In this document: piece by piece, positions 47,508 through 59,639 of the stretch
Numbering within the stretch: position 1 is the first letter of the stretch
Layout: the number at the start of each line of letters is the position of its first letter
NCBI GenBank assembly: GCA_001599595.1
Contig: BCHH01000006.1
Coordinates: 2,464,319-2,528,318 of the forward strand
Direction: 5' to 3'
Source: Beverwykella pulmonaria
Lineage: Eukaryota; Ascomycota; Dothideomycetes; Pleosporales; Melanommataceae
Length of the DNA stretch: 64,000 bases
Program-made: the position numbers and the translations under genes
The notes under the pieces: generated by a model
What the model was told of the DNA's origin: nothing
What the model saw: the letters and a program-made list of their open reading frames with translations, nothing else
The model's database searches: none

Positions 47508-48642
47508 ATGAAGGCATCTCTAATTGTCGCTGCAGCTCTTGCTGCCAGCGTGAACGGCGCGGCGATTGAGGCAAGACAACGACCTCGTACTTCAACTCGC
47601 CCAGCACCTCCAAGTATTCCAGATGGTATAACTCCCCCGGTACAGAAACGAAATCCCCAGACGCGGCCGCCGGAATTTTCCTTTGGCAGGCCTACTCAAT
47701 CAGTCACTTTCTTTCCCAACAATCCACCTGATCGTGGTGAGACACCCTCCTTGTGGGGTATGCCGCTGACATCTCCATAGTCTCTGATTGTGGACTCGAT
47801 TCCTTCGTCGGACACACCGCAGAAGCATTGTTGTTCTGCAGCAGCCTTTTGAAGGGAGGAACTGCGACTCAAACGGTTACTTCGACCACTCGCGAGACTC
47901 TCACCACGAAAACGACCGTCTATACTACGCTATATCCCGCGTCTAGGACAACTACAGTTGGGGTAAGCCGACTTCTTTCACAGCATGGAATTCTGCTAAA
48001 GATCCGTAAAGCCACCAGTGACAACAACAAAACCGTCCTCTACTGTCGTCATCCCACCTTCTTCAACCGTTATCGCACCGTATGTATTTCTACGAGAATA
48101 TGCATGAATCGACACCTTCTAACTAAAAGCAGTACTGCCACTCCTAGCTCAGGCTGCGGCATCGTCGGCTATACTGGGTCCGTCGCGGCCTACTACTTCG
48201 ACTCTACGGGCACGAAGAACACTTGGGCTGCGTGCAGCGCCGCCTGCAAAGCAGACGCGAAGTGTAAGAGCTTCGGATATGGAGAAGCCAACTGCCTCCT
48301 TTTCGACGTAACTGCGTACGATCCCCTATTCCTTCTCCACATCCCCATATGCTAACCTAGGAACACAGTGCCGGAAACACAAATTACAACCCCATGTCCC
48401 CTTACACCTTCTACGACGTCACCTGCCCCAAGGAGCTTCCCGTTAGGAAGCGCCAGATCAACATCTCGCTGGCTCTTCCTGGTGGCCCACCCGCTCTCTC
48501 CTCCGCTTGCTCGTGTCTTATTACGTCCGGAAGTCCAGATAAGGTTACGACTACAACCGTTATCTCTAGCCAGAAGACGACTACCACACAAACTGTGACG
48601 AGGACCGTTAGTTTGTTGCCTGAGAATGGGTTTCGACAATGA
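47508..48642 (+). CDS. Secreted Thr-rich protein with PAN/Apple-like domain
   Basis: Five exons: 47508-47736, 47781-47962, 48012-48079, 48133-48315 and 48369-48642, phases agree, giving 311 aa. Signal peptide MKASLIVAAALAASVNGAA; a Pro/Arg-rich stretch and possible RQ/KR processing sites; Thr/Ser-rich linkers (TVTSTTRETLTTKTTVYTT, PPVTTTKPSSTVV) that look O-glycosylated; then SGCGIVGYTGS with CSAACKADAKCKSFGYGEANC, a PAN/Apple-type cysteine pattern; and a second Cys/Thr-rich tail (SACSCLITSGS). Extracellular or wall-bound, possibly carbohydrate or protein binding. The second exon frame is the only open choice given the flanking phases, but its cysteine content is unusual, so that junction is less sure. 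Confidence 0.72.
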
Positions 48643-49096
48643 GGGTTGATCGAACATTAAATGTATGTGTGAGTGAAGAAGAGCTAAGGAACGGGATTGG
48701 TGCAACTTGTAAAAGGGGTAGGCTACGCGTACTTTCTTAATGGCATCTTGAATAATTGTCATGTGTGTGCAATCTTGAGTTGCTGTGATTTGTCAAAGAG
48801 CAAATGTATGACATCTGATCCCGTGGAACAGTTACTGACAATTAGCCTCTAGCCCTTTTGTTTGTCGCAAGTCACAATTGTTTTGCAACAGTACATCGCT
48901 CCATTTACGATATTGGTTGGTACTTACCGTTCTACGGATTATAGAAGAGAGGTAAACTTGAGCAAACATAAGGGCAAATTCACCTGCCGTTCCAAGGCTG
49001 TAGCCGACACTAGCAACCAAAATGGGAACGCGCCACTCCGTCCTCAAACTTTCACATATGCCAACTCTTTATCCCTTTCCTCTTCATAAATACACT
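48643..49096. other. Intergenic region before F-box-like gene
   Basis: About 450 bp; nothing recognised. Confidence 0.5.
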
Positions 49097-50648
49097 ATGG
49101 CTACATTTCTCGACCTCCCAGCGGAGCTCATACTTTGCATAGCCGAGACACTGAAGCCTGACGACTGCTTCAGCTTCGCGATCATCAATAAGGACACCTG
49201 GCAACTCTGCGAGTCTCTCAACAGCAACCACAAAGCTTTATACGAGAAGTATGGATATGTACGTACAGAGCGATATGAACACACTCTCTGGAGCCTCCTC
49301 AACGACATCTTGGACAAACCACATATTGCGGACTACGTGGTTGAAGTCCTGATCGATTCCTCCCGCGGCGACGTCTACGACACTAGTTATGATTGGTTTG
49401 ATGAATATCCCGAAGGAGTGGCTATCAAACCTCCACCAGAAGACGTGATCCGATACATTTGCGCCGCTGATGATAACCCTTACTTGTGCTCCTCGGCCGT
49501 CCAACCAAGGGTGCTTTTCGACACGCAAGAAGGTTTACAGCGGCTCATTCGATATGGTGCAGATGATCCTATCATCCCCATTGTCTTGTGTCTTCTCCAA
49601 AATCTTGCAACGCTCCGGTTTGTTCCTTTGAGAGAGAACGCCTGGTTCAGGCATGCCCTAAGACAGATCGGGACAGCGTGTAGGAACGCTCAGAGCCTGA
49701 GTCCCACTCCAAATCTCCCTTTCCAGCATTTAAAGAAGGCTCAGCTCTCGCATGACGATTCCGAGTTCTGCATAGATTGGCGTTGGGCACTGGTTTTTGT
49801 ACGTCTTCCGTCATTGGAATACTTCTCAGGGCACATGGTGGGTTCTGCAGATAATGATGGCGAAGAGGAGAATGATGAAGATGGATATGGCGACCTGCAG
49901 CTTGCCCAAGCGCCAATATCGAACTTAGCGAAGCTGGTATTCTCTCGTTCTAGTATGGGGTCTGGGGTTCACGGTGCATTGCTGAGCAATATCAAGCACT
50001 TGAAACAGTTTGAGTACGAACATGGAGGAGCAAAAATATCATACGCATCGTACGATCCGAGGAGAATGATTGCAGCGCTTGTGAGGTATTGTGGCCACTC
50101 CCTGGAAAGGCTGGTGTTAGAGAACAATCAATGGAAGCGCGTAAGCATCAGCATCGGCACGTTATTGATGCTGGGTTAACAAACTCTAGCACAACGAAGA
50201 CGAGGCTCGTCCGCATCCCATACATCCTCCGAGTGGCCTGAGGAGGTTGAAAATCCTTCGATGCGCTATGCGCGACCTCGTCCCAGGACACGAGGAGGGA
50301 GAAAATGGGATTCAGGATGTCGAAGCCCTTGAGCAAGGCTTCTTCACTGCGGAAAACGGCGTCCAGCCTAGTTTGGTATTCGATCCACGCATGCTGTTCC
50401 CACCTTCCCTTGAACATTTGCACATCGACGGCGACTATGGAAGTCTATCTGAAGTCGATAAATTCAGGATGCTTTACGTCTTGCTTGATGCCAAGAAAGA
50501 CTCCCTTCCGAACCTAACACAAGTCTATATGTCCACAGAGAAAGAATCATCAGACAAACTCGCGGATTTCAAGGCGAAAGCAGCTGAACAGGGAGTCGCG
50601 TTCAAGACCATCGAGAGAGAGACGAAAGGCCTGTACTACGGTAGTTGA
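49097..50648 (+). CDS. F-box-like protein of unknown target
   Basis: Exons are 49097-50140 and 50190-50648 (49 bp intron, phase 0), giving 500 aa. The N-terminus FLDLPAELILCIAETLKPDDC is a fungal F-box-like motif (LP.E...I...L). The remainder is leucine-rich with spaced hydrophobics like degenerate LRRs (LERLVLENNQWKR, GLRRLKILRCAMRDL, SLEHLHIDGDY) and an acidic insert (NDGEEENDEDGYGD). Such proteins usually present substrates to SCF ubiquitin ligase; the substrate is unknown. The ATG at 49097 is used; the 5' extension to 49022 is not F-box-like. Confidence 0.8.
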
Positions 50649-51428
50649 ATGAGCCAACTGATCCTCGGCTGCCCGAAGCAAGAAGCAGGAGCGAGAAACA
50701 TCGAAGGCGACGCTCGCGTGAGCCATCGAATCACCTCAGAGCTAGCGCGTGGCTGATGTCTCTCCATTTTCTTTTCCAATACAGTGCCAAAAATAAATAA
50801 CCTTAATTCTACCAAGCAACAAGCCCACCACGCCACCAAGTGACGTTACGCGTACAGTGTCTTGATATGCACAAATGTCGCTGTTGTCTGGAAGTGGCAT
50901 ACGAGGTAACACACAACCACTTCACAGGGCCGTTCCACCTGCGCTTGCACCCTGCACTGTCACGAGACCAGCCCGGTTCATTACGGCGTATTCGGAGGAT
51001 GGAAAGTAAGAGAATGCTGGTGGTGAGGCGTCATTTGCGAAATCCTCCTGTTTTGGTGTGTTGGTTCTTCGGTGTCCGCATCGTTATGGCTGCGTTCGGA
51101 AACCAGTAACTCGCGGCGTATTGGGGCATGGGCGGCTCAGCTGACACTGGGGCTGTACTGGAATGCTGCTTCTATCCAATCAGTAGCTCGTTTCTGCTCC
51201 GTCATCATGAAACGATACCGTTTGTTTCCAGCAGATCAGCCCTGAAATAGCGATGGCTGGATCGTTCAGCCGTAAATGCAACCTGCCCCTTGTTGGTCGG
51301 CTTTGGACGGGGCGCTTGCTTTTATAACCCACCCTGCATAACTCACCCTGCATTTCTGTCATCTCCTTGCTCATTTCAACCATAATTGTCCCGTCATCTA
51401 CAAAACCCGCCGACTGCCGGTCGTTTTT
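50649..51428. other. Intergenic region before GT34 gene
   Basis: About 780 bp; only short frames. The last 200 bp, C/T-rich before 51429, is probably the promoter and leader of the next gene. Confidence 0.5.
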
Positions 51429-52677
51429 ATGTTGCGATCTCTACCAAACTTGAAGCTTCTCGGTGACAGCATATTTGCCGCCAAAATGCAGGGTTTCCAG
51501 GTCGCTCCCCGGAGGTACGTGTGCTCGCTCCACTTCGTCGCTCGCGGCATTCAACGTTTCACGGTTCTCGTTCGCTGACCCACGCCTCTAGGTCGATAAT
51601 ATTAGCCATCTCCATCATTACTGTCTTCATCGTCCTCTTCCGATTCTATGGCGATGTTCCAGTCGACTATTATCGCAACTACAATCCCGGCGAGACATTT
51701 TTCCCAGTCAAGGTGGACAACGACAGACCACCACAGCCCGGATACTTCAAAGCACAACCGGAGTGGAACTTCGATGTTCCCGCATCAGCAAAGGGATGGA
51801 AGGGATATGCGAAGACGCCTCGAGCCAGAGACGTCGTTGTCTTGACCGCAAGCGATGGAGGAGGCCACAACAGCGCGATTCCTAACGTTTTGGAGCGGGT
51901 GTTGAAGGACCGTCAGGAGTACTGTGACAAGCACGGCTACACGAACCTCTGGCTGAACACCAGCCGCTACGACATAGGCGATGCACACAGGGTGAGTTTT
52001 CACAACATCCACCCCGCCGTGGGTGGGAAACTTGCACTAACCACCATTTCTCGCAGACATGGTCTAAGATTCCAGCTGTTGCCGAAGCGTTCTCCCTCTA
52101 CCCTAACGCCGAATGGGTCTGGCTCATCGACACCGACATTATCATCATGACACCCGACGTTTCCCTCACTGAAGACATTCTCTCTCCCCAAGCCATCAAG
52201 AAGGGTCTCATGCGCGGCACACCGATCCTCGACGGCCAGCTGAAGAAGAACCCAACTAACATTTTCACACCCAAAAACTTTCGCGTCGAAGATATCGACA
52301 TTCTGATCACGCAGGACCACCAGAGTGTCAACACCGGTAGCACCTTCTTCCGCCGCACCGCCTTCACACGCTGGATTTTGGAAATGATGACAGATTACAC
52401 CATGCTCATGGGCCAAGACCACGTTGGGGCTGAACAAGACGCCATCAAGCACCTCATGCTGGAGCATCAGCTCGTGCGTAACCACGTCGGCATTTACCCA
52501 CAGCGCAAATTCAACGCATATGTTCAGGGCGGCGACAACATGGGCTACCGCGACGGCGACATCGCAGTGCATTTCGCAGGATGCTGGGTCGGCGGCAAGT
52601 GTGCGGAGTGGTTCGAGGAGTTTTGGGGAAAGAAGGGGCATAAGGATGTGTGGAGACCCGCGAAGGACGGACACTAG
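51429..52677 (+). CDS. GT34 Golgi glycosyltransferase (Mnn10/Mnn11/Gma12 family)
   Basis: Type II membrane glycosyltransferase that adds mannose or galactose to N-glycan outer chains in the Golgi. Exons are 51429-51514, 51592-51991 and 52057-52677, phases agree, giving 368 aa. A short cytosolic N-terminus, a TM anchor (about 29-47, SIILAISIITVFIVLF), a stem, then the catalytic domain with VVVLTASDGGGHNSAIPN, the DTD metal/nucleotide motif at about 187-189 (WLIDTDIIIM), NTGSTFFRRT, and a C-terminal HFAGCWVGGKC. The GHN and WLIDTD motifs fit GT34 Mnn10/11; donor and linkage cannot be read from sequence. Confidence 0.92.
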
Positions 52678-53710
52678 CCACCCGGTGTCATCTCGTCGCG
52701 CTGTCGTTTTGCCGCTATCGACGCCGCGTACTGCGCCGCGCCGCGCCACGCCGCTCACGCCACTCTTTTTTTTCCCGCTCTGCCATTTTCTACCGCTATA
52801 TTCGTTTCTGGATTTTGATGGATGCTTCGATGTGAATAATACCCTGCGACGGATACTGACCAAAACGGAGAGCTTTTGGGTTTGGAGTTTTTGGAGTCAA
52901 CGATTGTATCATGGTACATGGAGATTTGGGGGCACTAGCGAACAGTTGTTCCCACGAGCATTGTTAGACGGCGTTTTCTCTTGTCTTTTGAAGCAATTAT
53001 AGCACGTCACGATATATCATTAATTGGGGATACATGGGGGTCTAGACCGAGTGTAGGCATTTGACGATTTGGATATATGGATACATATATACGTGGCAAA
53101 AGTAAAAACTAGTTTTATTGCAATGGAATTGCGATGTGCAAACTCGAAATTTGCTATTGATGATCTCTCTGTCCTAAAATCTCCGCGCGGTTCTATGTGC
53201 TCAACCTCTACACTTACCTCGTGTCATGAAGTCTATCTCATCAAATTCACAAATTCGTAAATCGTGTCCCGCTCCGTTCTTGAAACTCTCAATCTCGTTC
53301 GGAAATTTGCTTTGATTTTCGCGTGCTCTTATCGGTATCCCTACCTCCCGATAAGCCTCCTTTTGTTACGGTTCTGTTCTGTATAATACACCAACCGGGT
53401 GTGACAGGGGTAAACTAGGGGCCAAGTTGGGCAGTGCAGGGATAGGGTTCGCAAGGAGGATGCAACCAGGAGGGAAGGATTGTCCGAGGGCAGGGGCAGA
53501 GGGCATAAAGAGTGGGAGACCTCAGGGGATAAGCTTTATGAAGGGGGAGGTAAGCTTTGCCAAAGAACGGGGTTGGGATTGGGAGGACGGGATTTCGGGG
53601 GCTGTGCGTAAGGATCCTAGCAAATAGGGGACCACTTCATAATAAGCAGAGGAGGCCATCATTTGCACAAGCGGTTGTTAAGTTTACCTTTCGAGTTGCG
53701 GTCGGAAATA

Positions 53711-53832
53711 CAGCCCTCCCATGAATGAATGAGTAGCGCCGTCAGTGCGTCGTCCATACAAGTCTTCACTTTTCCATACAAATTCTGTCTGTGCGGTGGC
53801 GCACGCTACTCATTCATTCAGGGAGGGGGCTG
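53711..53832. mobile_element. 122 bp MITE with TA target duplication
   Basis: Terminal inverted repeats of about 30 bp: left CAGCCC..TCCC.TGAATGAATGAGTAGCG and right its inverse, differing by small indels. TA lies immediately outside both ends (53709-53710, 53833-53834), as for Tc1/mariner-derived MITEs. The whole unit can fold into one hairpin and encodes nothing. Confidence 0.85.
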
Positions 53833-54334
53833 TATGTACAGAACCGTATGTTCTAAGCCTAGAGCGGATTCTCCTGGGGAATTGATCTATAAGGATTGGA
53901 TATCGGCAGAGTCGAGAGCTGGTGTACCCAAGAAAGTGCTGCTGAGCTGGCGGTCCCTGAGCACATTGTTGGGCACCTGTGTTTCCTCTGATATAACGTG
54001 GAGACGACGGGGATACTAGTTGCTAAGGATAGAGGAAGCATGGCGTAAGAATATCGCGGTGGTCCGACGTCTTTCTTCTGAGCATATTGGTGTTAGGGAA
54101 AGCGTGTGAATATGATGGGATGTACACGTGGCCCGGCGAAAGAATGAAGATTATGCTTATTTTCGATCTAGAAGTTCAAGTATGATGTTGGTTTTAATGT
54201 CAACATCCAAACTGAAAGATTGGTCGCTGTAAGAGGCGGAGATAGTGACCAATGCATGGTTAGTAGTGCTTGGCAGGAAATGGATTGACTTAGCGTTATT
54301 ACATCATCTGCGCTAACCATTTCACGTGACCCCT

Positions 54335-54365
54335 TATCGCGAAGTCGCGTCGCGTCGCGCGACGC
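54335..54365. promoter_or_regulatory. CG-rich TCGCGT repeat in MSH6 promoter
   Basis: TATCGCGAAGTCGCGTCGCGTCGCGCGACGCC-type run about 70-100 bp before the MSH6 ATG, with two TCGCGT words one base from the MluI cell-cycle box (ACGCGT) bound by MBF in G1/S. Role inferred only. Confidence 0.35.
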
Positions 54366-54433
54366 CAAAACTCTCTCAGCTCTCATCCTCCTTCCACTCC
54401 CAATCCCTTAATTGCGTCCACACTTTCGCAACA

Positions 54434-57400
54434 ATGGCTCGCGGAATCGAAGGCAACGAGATGTCGACTCCACGAGCATCGTCTCAGAAGAAGCAGCCTG
54501 CTTCTGGTTCGCAATCGAACAAGAATCAGAGGTCTATCCTGGGTTTCTTCCAGAAGAGCACGAACTCACAAAGCCCGGGTTCATCCATTTCCACACCAGC
54601 TAAGAAAACGCCTATATCTACACTCTCCAAGAAGTCCTTTACGCGGCCCGTGCTGTCGTCGACGCTCACGCCGCAACCAAGCAGCGATGCTGCAGAACCC
54701 TCGAGTCCCATTAGGCAGGAGCCTGAGTCTGCTTTGGGAAGGAATAAGGAAAATGGTCTGCTCTCTCTTGTTACACATCGTGGCGCGGAAGCTAATCGAG
54801 TCTCGTCAGAAGTAGCGGGTTTTGCGTTCAATAGCCCGTCGCGAAAGGTATGGTGTCCCTGCGTTATTACTACTTGCTTTCGACGGCTGACACCACGTTG
54901 CAGGCTAGGAAGACAGTCAGCTACGTAGAATCCGACGACGAAGAGGACGAAGTATTCAAACCAGTTGCCAACAATGCAAGGAAGGGGAGAGCTATAAAGA
55001 GACGGAAGACGACTGTCGAAGACTCGGATGATGAGTTTGGGCTAGACGCTGCTACTCAAGAGGCCATGCTGGACGAAGGTACGTGACAAGATGTATCCTA
55101 CACGCAACACGAGACATAACTGACGTAAAGTAGACATGGACGATTTCATCGTCCCGGATGATTCTGACGAGGATGCGGTTGTCCCGCAGAAGCGAAAACG
55201 TCAGCAGCCATCGAAGACAAGCAAGAAAACCACGCTCACATCCTCGTCTCCCCCCGAGCCTGCAGATGTTGACGATGCCAATGATGCTGACGATGCGGCC
55301 ATGACTGGAACATCTACCGCACAGCAGTGGACCTACGATCCCAACAATATAGAACCTCTCAATCCTCGCCCCAGTGTCAAACCGACAAAGAACCATGATG
55401 CTAAAAGGGCGAAGCAACGACCGTCAGCCTCCGAGCCCGATACCAGGTACCCATGGCTCGCCAACATCCAAGACGCGGATCGAAACCCAATAGGCCACCC
55501 AGACTATGATCCTCGCACTATCTACATACCTCCTGGTGCCTGGAATAACTTCTCAAACTTTGAGAAACAGTACTGGGAGATCAAGCAAAAGTTCTGGGAC
55601 AGCATTGTCTTTTTCAAAAAGGGCAAATTTTACGAACTATACGAGAATGATGCTACCATTGGCCATCAAATGTTCGACCTGAAACTCACGGACCGCGTGA
55701 ACATGAGAATGGCTGGCGTGCCGGAAGCATCCCTTGACATGTGGGCAAGCCAGTTTGTTGCTAAGGGCTATAAGGTGGCCAGAGTTGATCAGATGGAATC
55801 GGCATTGGGCAAGGAAATGCGCGAAAGGGATAGCAAACAACCGGCCAAGAAGGGGAAAGAAGAAAAAATCATCCGAAGGGAGCTTGCTTCTGTCCTGACT
55901 TCTGGTACACTTGTCGACACCGGCATGCTTCAAGACGACATGTCCACCTACTGCATGGCCATCAAGGAAATCGATCGCGATAACCTGCCAGCTTTCGGCA
56001 TAGCCTTTGTCGATACTGCGACTGCCCAGTTTCAACTCTGCGAGTTCACTGACGACGTTGACATGACAAAGTTCGAGACACTGATCGCACAAATGAGGCC
56101 AGGTGAGCTGCTGCTGGAGAAGTCCTGTATTTCCGCCAAGGCTTTGCGTATTCTCAAGAACAACAGCGGACCAACAACCATCTGGAATGCACTCAAGCCA
56201 GTGAAAGAGTTTTGGCCTTCTGACACCACAATCCGAGAAGTCGAAGCTTCCAAATACTTCGAATCTCCCACAGAGGACAACATTGAAGCGTGGCCACCGG
56301 TTCTCCGTGAAGCTCGTGAGCAAGAGCTAGTGATGTCAGCGTTTGGTGCGCTCCTACAATACTTGCGAACGCTTAAGATAGAGCGCGACCTAGTCACTCT
56401 AGGTAACTTCGCCTGGTACGATCCCATTCGGAAGGCAACGAGCTTAGTCCTTGACGGCCAGAGCTTGATCAACTTGGAGATCTTCGCCAACAACTTCGAT
56501 GGGTCAGCCGAAGGAACTTTATTTGCTATGCTTAATCGATGCATTACGCCTTTCGGCAAGCGTCTTCTCAGGCAATGGGTCTGCCATCCACTTGCTGATG
56601 CGAAGAAGATCAACGCGCGACTCGATGCCGTTGATGCTCTAAACGCCGACTCCAGCATCACCAATAACTTCACAGCTTCCTTGAGCAAACTTCCTGACCT
56701 CGAGCGTCTGATATCTCGCGTGCACGCCGGCCGCTGCAAAGCCCAGGATTTTCTCAAAGTCATTGAAGGTTTTGAGCAAATTGAGTACACTGTTAGCTTA
56801 CTCAAGCAATTTGGCGAAGGCGAAGGTGTGATTGGGCAGCTCATTTCTTCTATGCCAGACCTCGCCACAACTCTGGAGAAATGGAAGTCGGCCTTTGACC
56901 GCGATACAGCCAAGAGTGATGGCATCCTTGTACCAGCACCCGGCGTGGAAGAGGACTTTGATAACAGCCAAGCGGAAATGGACACTTGCCTCGCTGATCT
57001 CGACCAATTGTTGAAGCAAGCTCGAAAAGATCTTGGGTCTACAGCTATTGTCTATCGCAATATCGGGAAAGAGATCTATCAGTTCGAAGTTCCAAAGAAG
57101 GTGAAGGTTCCTAAGCATTGGGATCAGATGTCTGCCACAGCTAGTGTGACGCGATACTACTCTCCCGAACTCCGCAAGCTTGTTAGAGCATTGCAGGAAA
57201 CACAAGAAACCCATGGCCAGATCGTTCGAGAGGTTGCCATTCGTTTCTGCGCTAGGTTTGACGAGGACTACGCAACGTGGCTTGCTGCCGTCAAGATCAT
57301 TGCTCAGCTTGATTGTTTGATTAGTCTGGCCAAGGCATCTGCTTCACTCGGAGAGCCAAGCTGCCGCCCCGTGTTCTCTGAAGCGCAACGCACCGTCATC

Positions 57401-58287
57401 GAATTCGAAGAGCTCCGCCACCCCTGTATGTTGAACACAGTGGATGACTTCATTCCCAACGATATCAAGCTAGGTGGCGATTCGCCCAATATCGATCTTC
57501 TTACAGGTGCCAATGCGGCTGGAAAATCGACCATCTTGCGAATGGTATGTTTCTCTACCCTCTCTCTGCCCAGTTTCAATTACCTCGCTAACATACAACG
57601 TAGACATGCATAGCAGTGATTCTTGCCCAAGTTGGCTGCTACCTCCCTTGCAAGTCAGCAATCCTTACTCCAGTCGATCGTATCATGTCTCGTCTTGGAG
57701 CCAACGACAATATTTTCGCCGCCCAATCCACTTTCTTCGTCGAGCTTTCCGAGACTCAGAAGATCTTGTCTGAAGCTACGCCTCGCTCTCTCGTCATTCT
57801 CGACGAACTGGGCCGTGGTACTTCATCATATGATGGTGTCGCTGTCGCGCAGGCCGTACTCCACGACATCAGCTCGCGGGTAGGCTGCATTGGCTTCTTT
57901 GCAACGCACTATCGTTCTCTAGCCAAAGAATTCGAATTTCACCCCGAGATCGCGAACAAGCGCATGCGGATCTATGTTGACGATGCTTCGAAATCCATCA
58001 CTTTCCTGTACAAACTCGAAGATGGCGTCGCCGAGGGTAGCTTTGGTATGCACTGCGCAGCCATGTGTGGTATTCCGACTAAAATCATTGATAATGCGGA
58101 GAAGGCAGCTAGGGAGTGGGAGCATACATCAAGACTGGGTGAGAGGATGGAGGTGAACCGTGATGAGGGTGGTGTGTACATCCCACTTGGGATCCAGAGC
58201 GATGTTGCATGGACGTTGAGAGAGGGGCTAGAGGGTGTGGGTGACAGGGCGCTCGATGTGCTGCTTGAGGCTATTCGGGGGTTGTAA
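54434..58287 (+). CDS. MSH6: DNA mismatch repair protein MSH6
   Basis: Subunit of MutS-alpha (MSH2-MSH6), which recognises base mismatches and small loops behind the replication fork. Exons are 54434-54847, 54904-55078, 55134-57544 and 57604-58287, phases agree, giving 1,227 aa. A PCNA-binding PIP box QRSILGFF (residues 32-39) sits near the N-terminus, followed by a disordered acidic/basic region with DSDDEFGLD. MutS domain I starts at about 330 and has the mismatch-wedging Phe and Glu in GKFYELYEND (F about 362). Domain III/clamp, then the ATPase with Walker A TGANAAGKST (about 989-998), Walker B LVILDELGRGTSS and FATHYRSLA complete it. Intron 3 falls just after Walker A (ILRM|TCIAV). Confidence 0.98.
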
Positions 58288-59015
58288 GTACAAAGGAGAC
58301 GTGTCGAGTATGTGTCTCTTTACCAGGCGTACTGGTGTGGGTTTGGGTGTTTATGATTTGCATATATTACTTGTGACATTGCTAGTCTATGGTGTTGGAA
58401 TAGGATGGGAGTGTGACGGAACAATTTCGGCGATATTTAGCAAGTGTGCAACTCATTGTAATCATTGTAGGGATATTTTTCCAAAGTAGAAAAGTAGAAC
58501 GTCGTAAAGGGATATCCTAGGATCATTCAGACTTGTTCAAGGCCATTATGTAGAGTTTTTTCGTGATGTGGCTGGCCGACTTTCTCTTGACTTCATAACT
58601 CAGAAGTCATTAAGTTGAAGCCTGTGTTCATTTTCATTTTGTTAATTCGCCTAGCTAGAGCTACATGGATGGATGGTTGATTTGTATCGCTTCCTCGGTC
58701 CCATGTTCCCATTTAATGAACGTCAAATTGAATAGAAGGGAGAAGACTTCAACTACCCAAGACATAACCCCGCTCCTTCCCGATTTTTGATCCACCTTAG
58801 AGTGAGGCCACCCTCAGATTACCGCCAAAGGGAACAAAGGGATTGGAAAGAAAGAAAATGGCAAATGAAGGATGTCAGGCTGAGGAGAATGCATGCCGCA
58901 AACCCAAGACCAAAGGCCCAAAGTGGATATCAGATGGCCTGCGGATACACAGAGGCTGATGTCAATGCCGATAACCATTACCATGCCTCACATTTACCTC
59001 CTCTTAGGAGCCTGT
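58288..59015. other. Convergent 3' intergenic region
   Basis: About 730 bp between MSH6 and a minus-strand gene. Nothing recognised. Confidence 0.55.
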
Positions 59016-59639
59016 TTATCCCGCAAACCCATTGCTCTGATGTCCACTGTCCATCTCATACCCGGCGTGCTGCTGGTTGAGGAACTTCTCGGTCTCGTGC
59101 AACAAGCCATCGCGCTCCTCGGGTTTGACCTTGATGTCGGCCAACTCTTCGTCATCGTCCGAGTTGTCTACACGCTTAGTTTTCTTCGACTTCTTCGGGG
59201 TGCCGATGTTGGTGTTGTTGGCCGGAGCAGAACGCTTCTTGGCGGCGGGCTTCCTGGCGGTCGATGCGGGAGAGGAAGAAGCGCCTTCGGCGTGCTGCTT
59301 CATTTTGCGCTTGATTTTGCCCAGGGTCACAGAGGCGGAGCCGGGCGTGTAGCCGGTTAGGTCTGCCAGCTTGGCCATGTTGATCTAGTGGTGTTAGTGA
59401 AGCCGTTTTTGGAGTGCGAAGGGGTTGGCGAAGAGGGTATAGGGAGCGAAGGCCGACGACACAATGCTGCTCTATGCGGTAGTGTGGGTTCGTCCATCGC
59501 CACGGCAGCGGATGGGACATGGGTGGGGACTATGGTGAAGGAGATTGCGTACCTTGGGCTCAGATTCCATGCATTGCCAGGCGATTGCGAGCACCTCCAA
59601 CTCACGCGGAGAGAAGGAGATTGCTTCCTCTTTAGCCAT
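59016..59639 (-). CDS. Small Lys-rich nuclear-looking protein, unrecognised
   Basis: Exons are 59639-59553 and 59384-59016 (168 bp intron, phase 0), giving 151 aa; ATG at 59639. The N-terminal ~55 residues look folded and helical (SFSPRELEVLAIAWQCMES, INMAKLADLTGYTPGSASVTLGKIKRKM), like a small helix-turn-helix. The middle is a Ser/Ala/Lys-rich segment with PAAKKRSAP and TPKKSKKTKR stretches that could serve as nuclear localisation signals, followed by an acidic patch (NSDDDEELAD) and an IKVKPEE sumoylation-like motif. I do not recognise the family; a chromatin role is only a guess. Confidence 0.7.

Larger units (their letters stand above)
52678..54433. other. Intergenic region with MITE, GT34 3' side to MSH6 promoter
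   Basis: About 1.75 kb with no supportable gene. Contains the 122 bp MITE (53711-53832), a purine-rich G-rich patch (53400-53630), and at its right end the MSH6 promoter. Confidence 0.55.

Noticed and set aside
52000..52863. 287-codon minus-strand frame
   Set aside because: Antisense of GT34 exon 3; the sense strand has clear catalytic motifs.
53427..53627. 66-codon frame in a G-rich patch
   Set aside because: Low-complexity Gly/Lys/Arg translation of purine-rich DNA without family resemblance.
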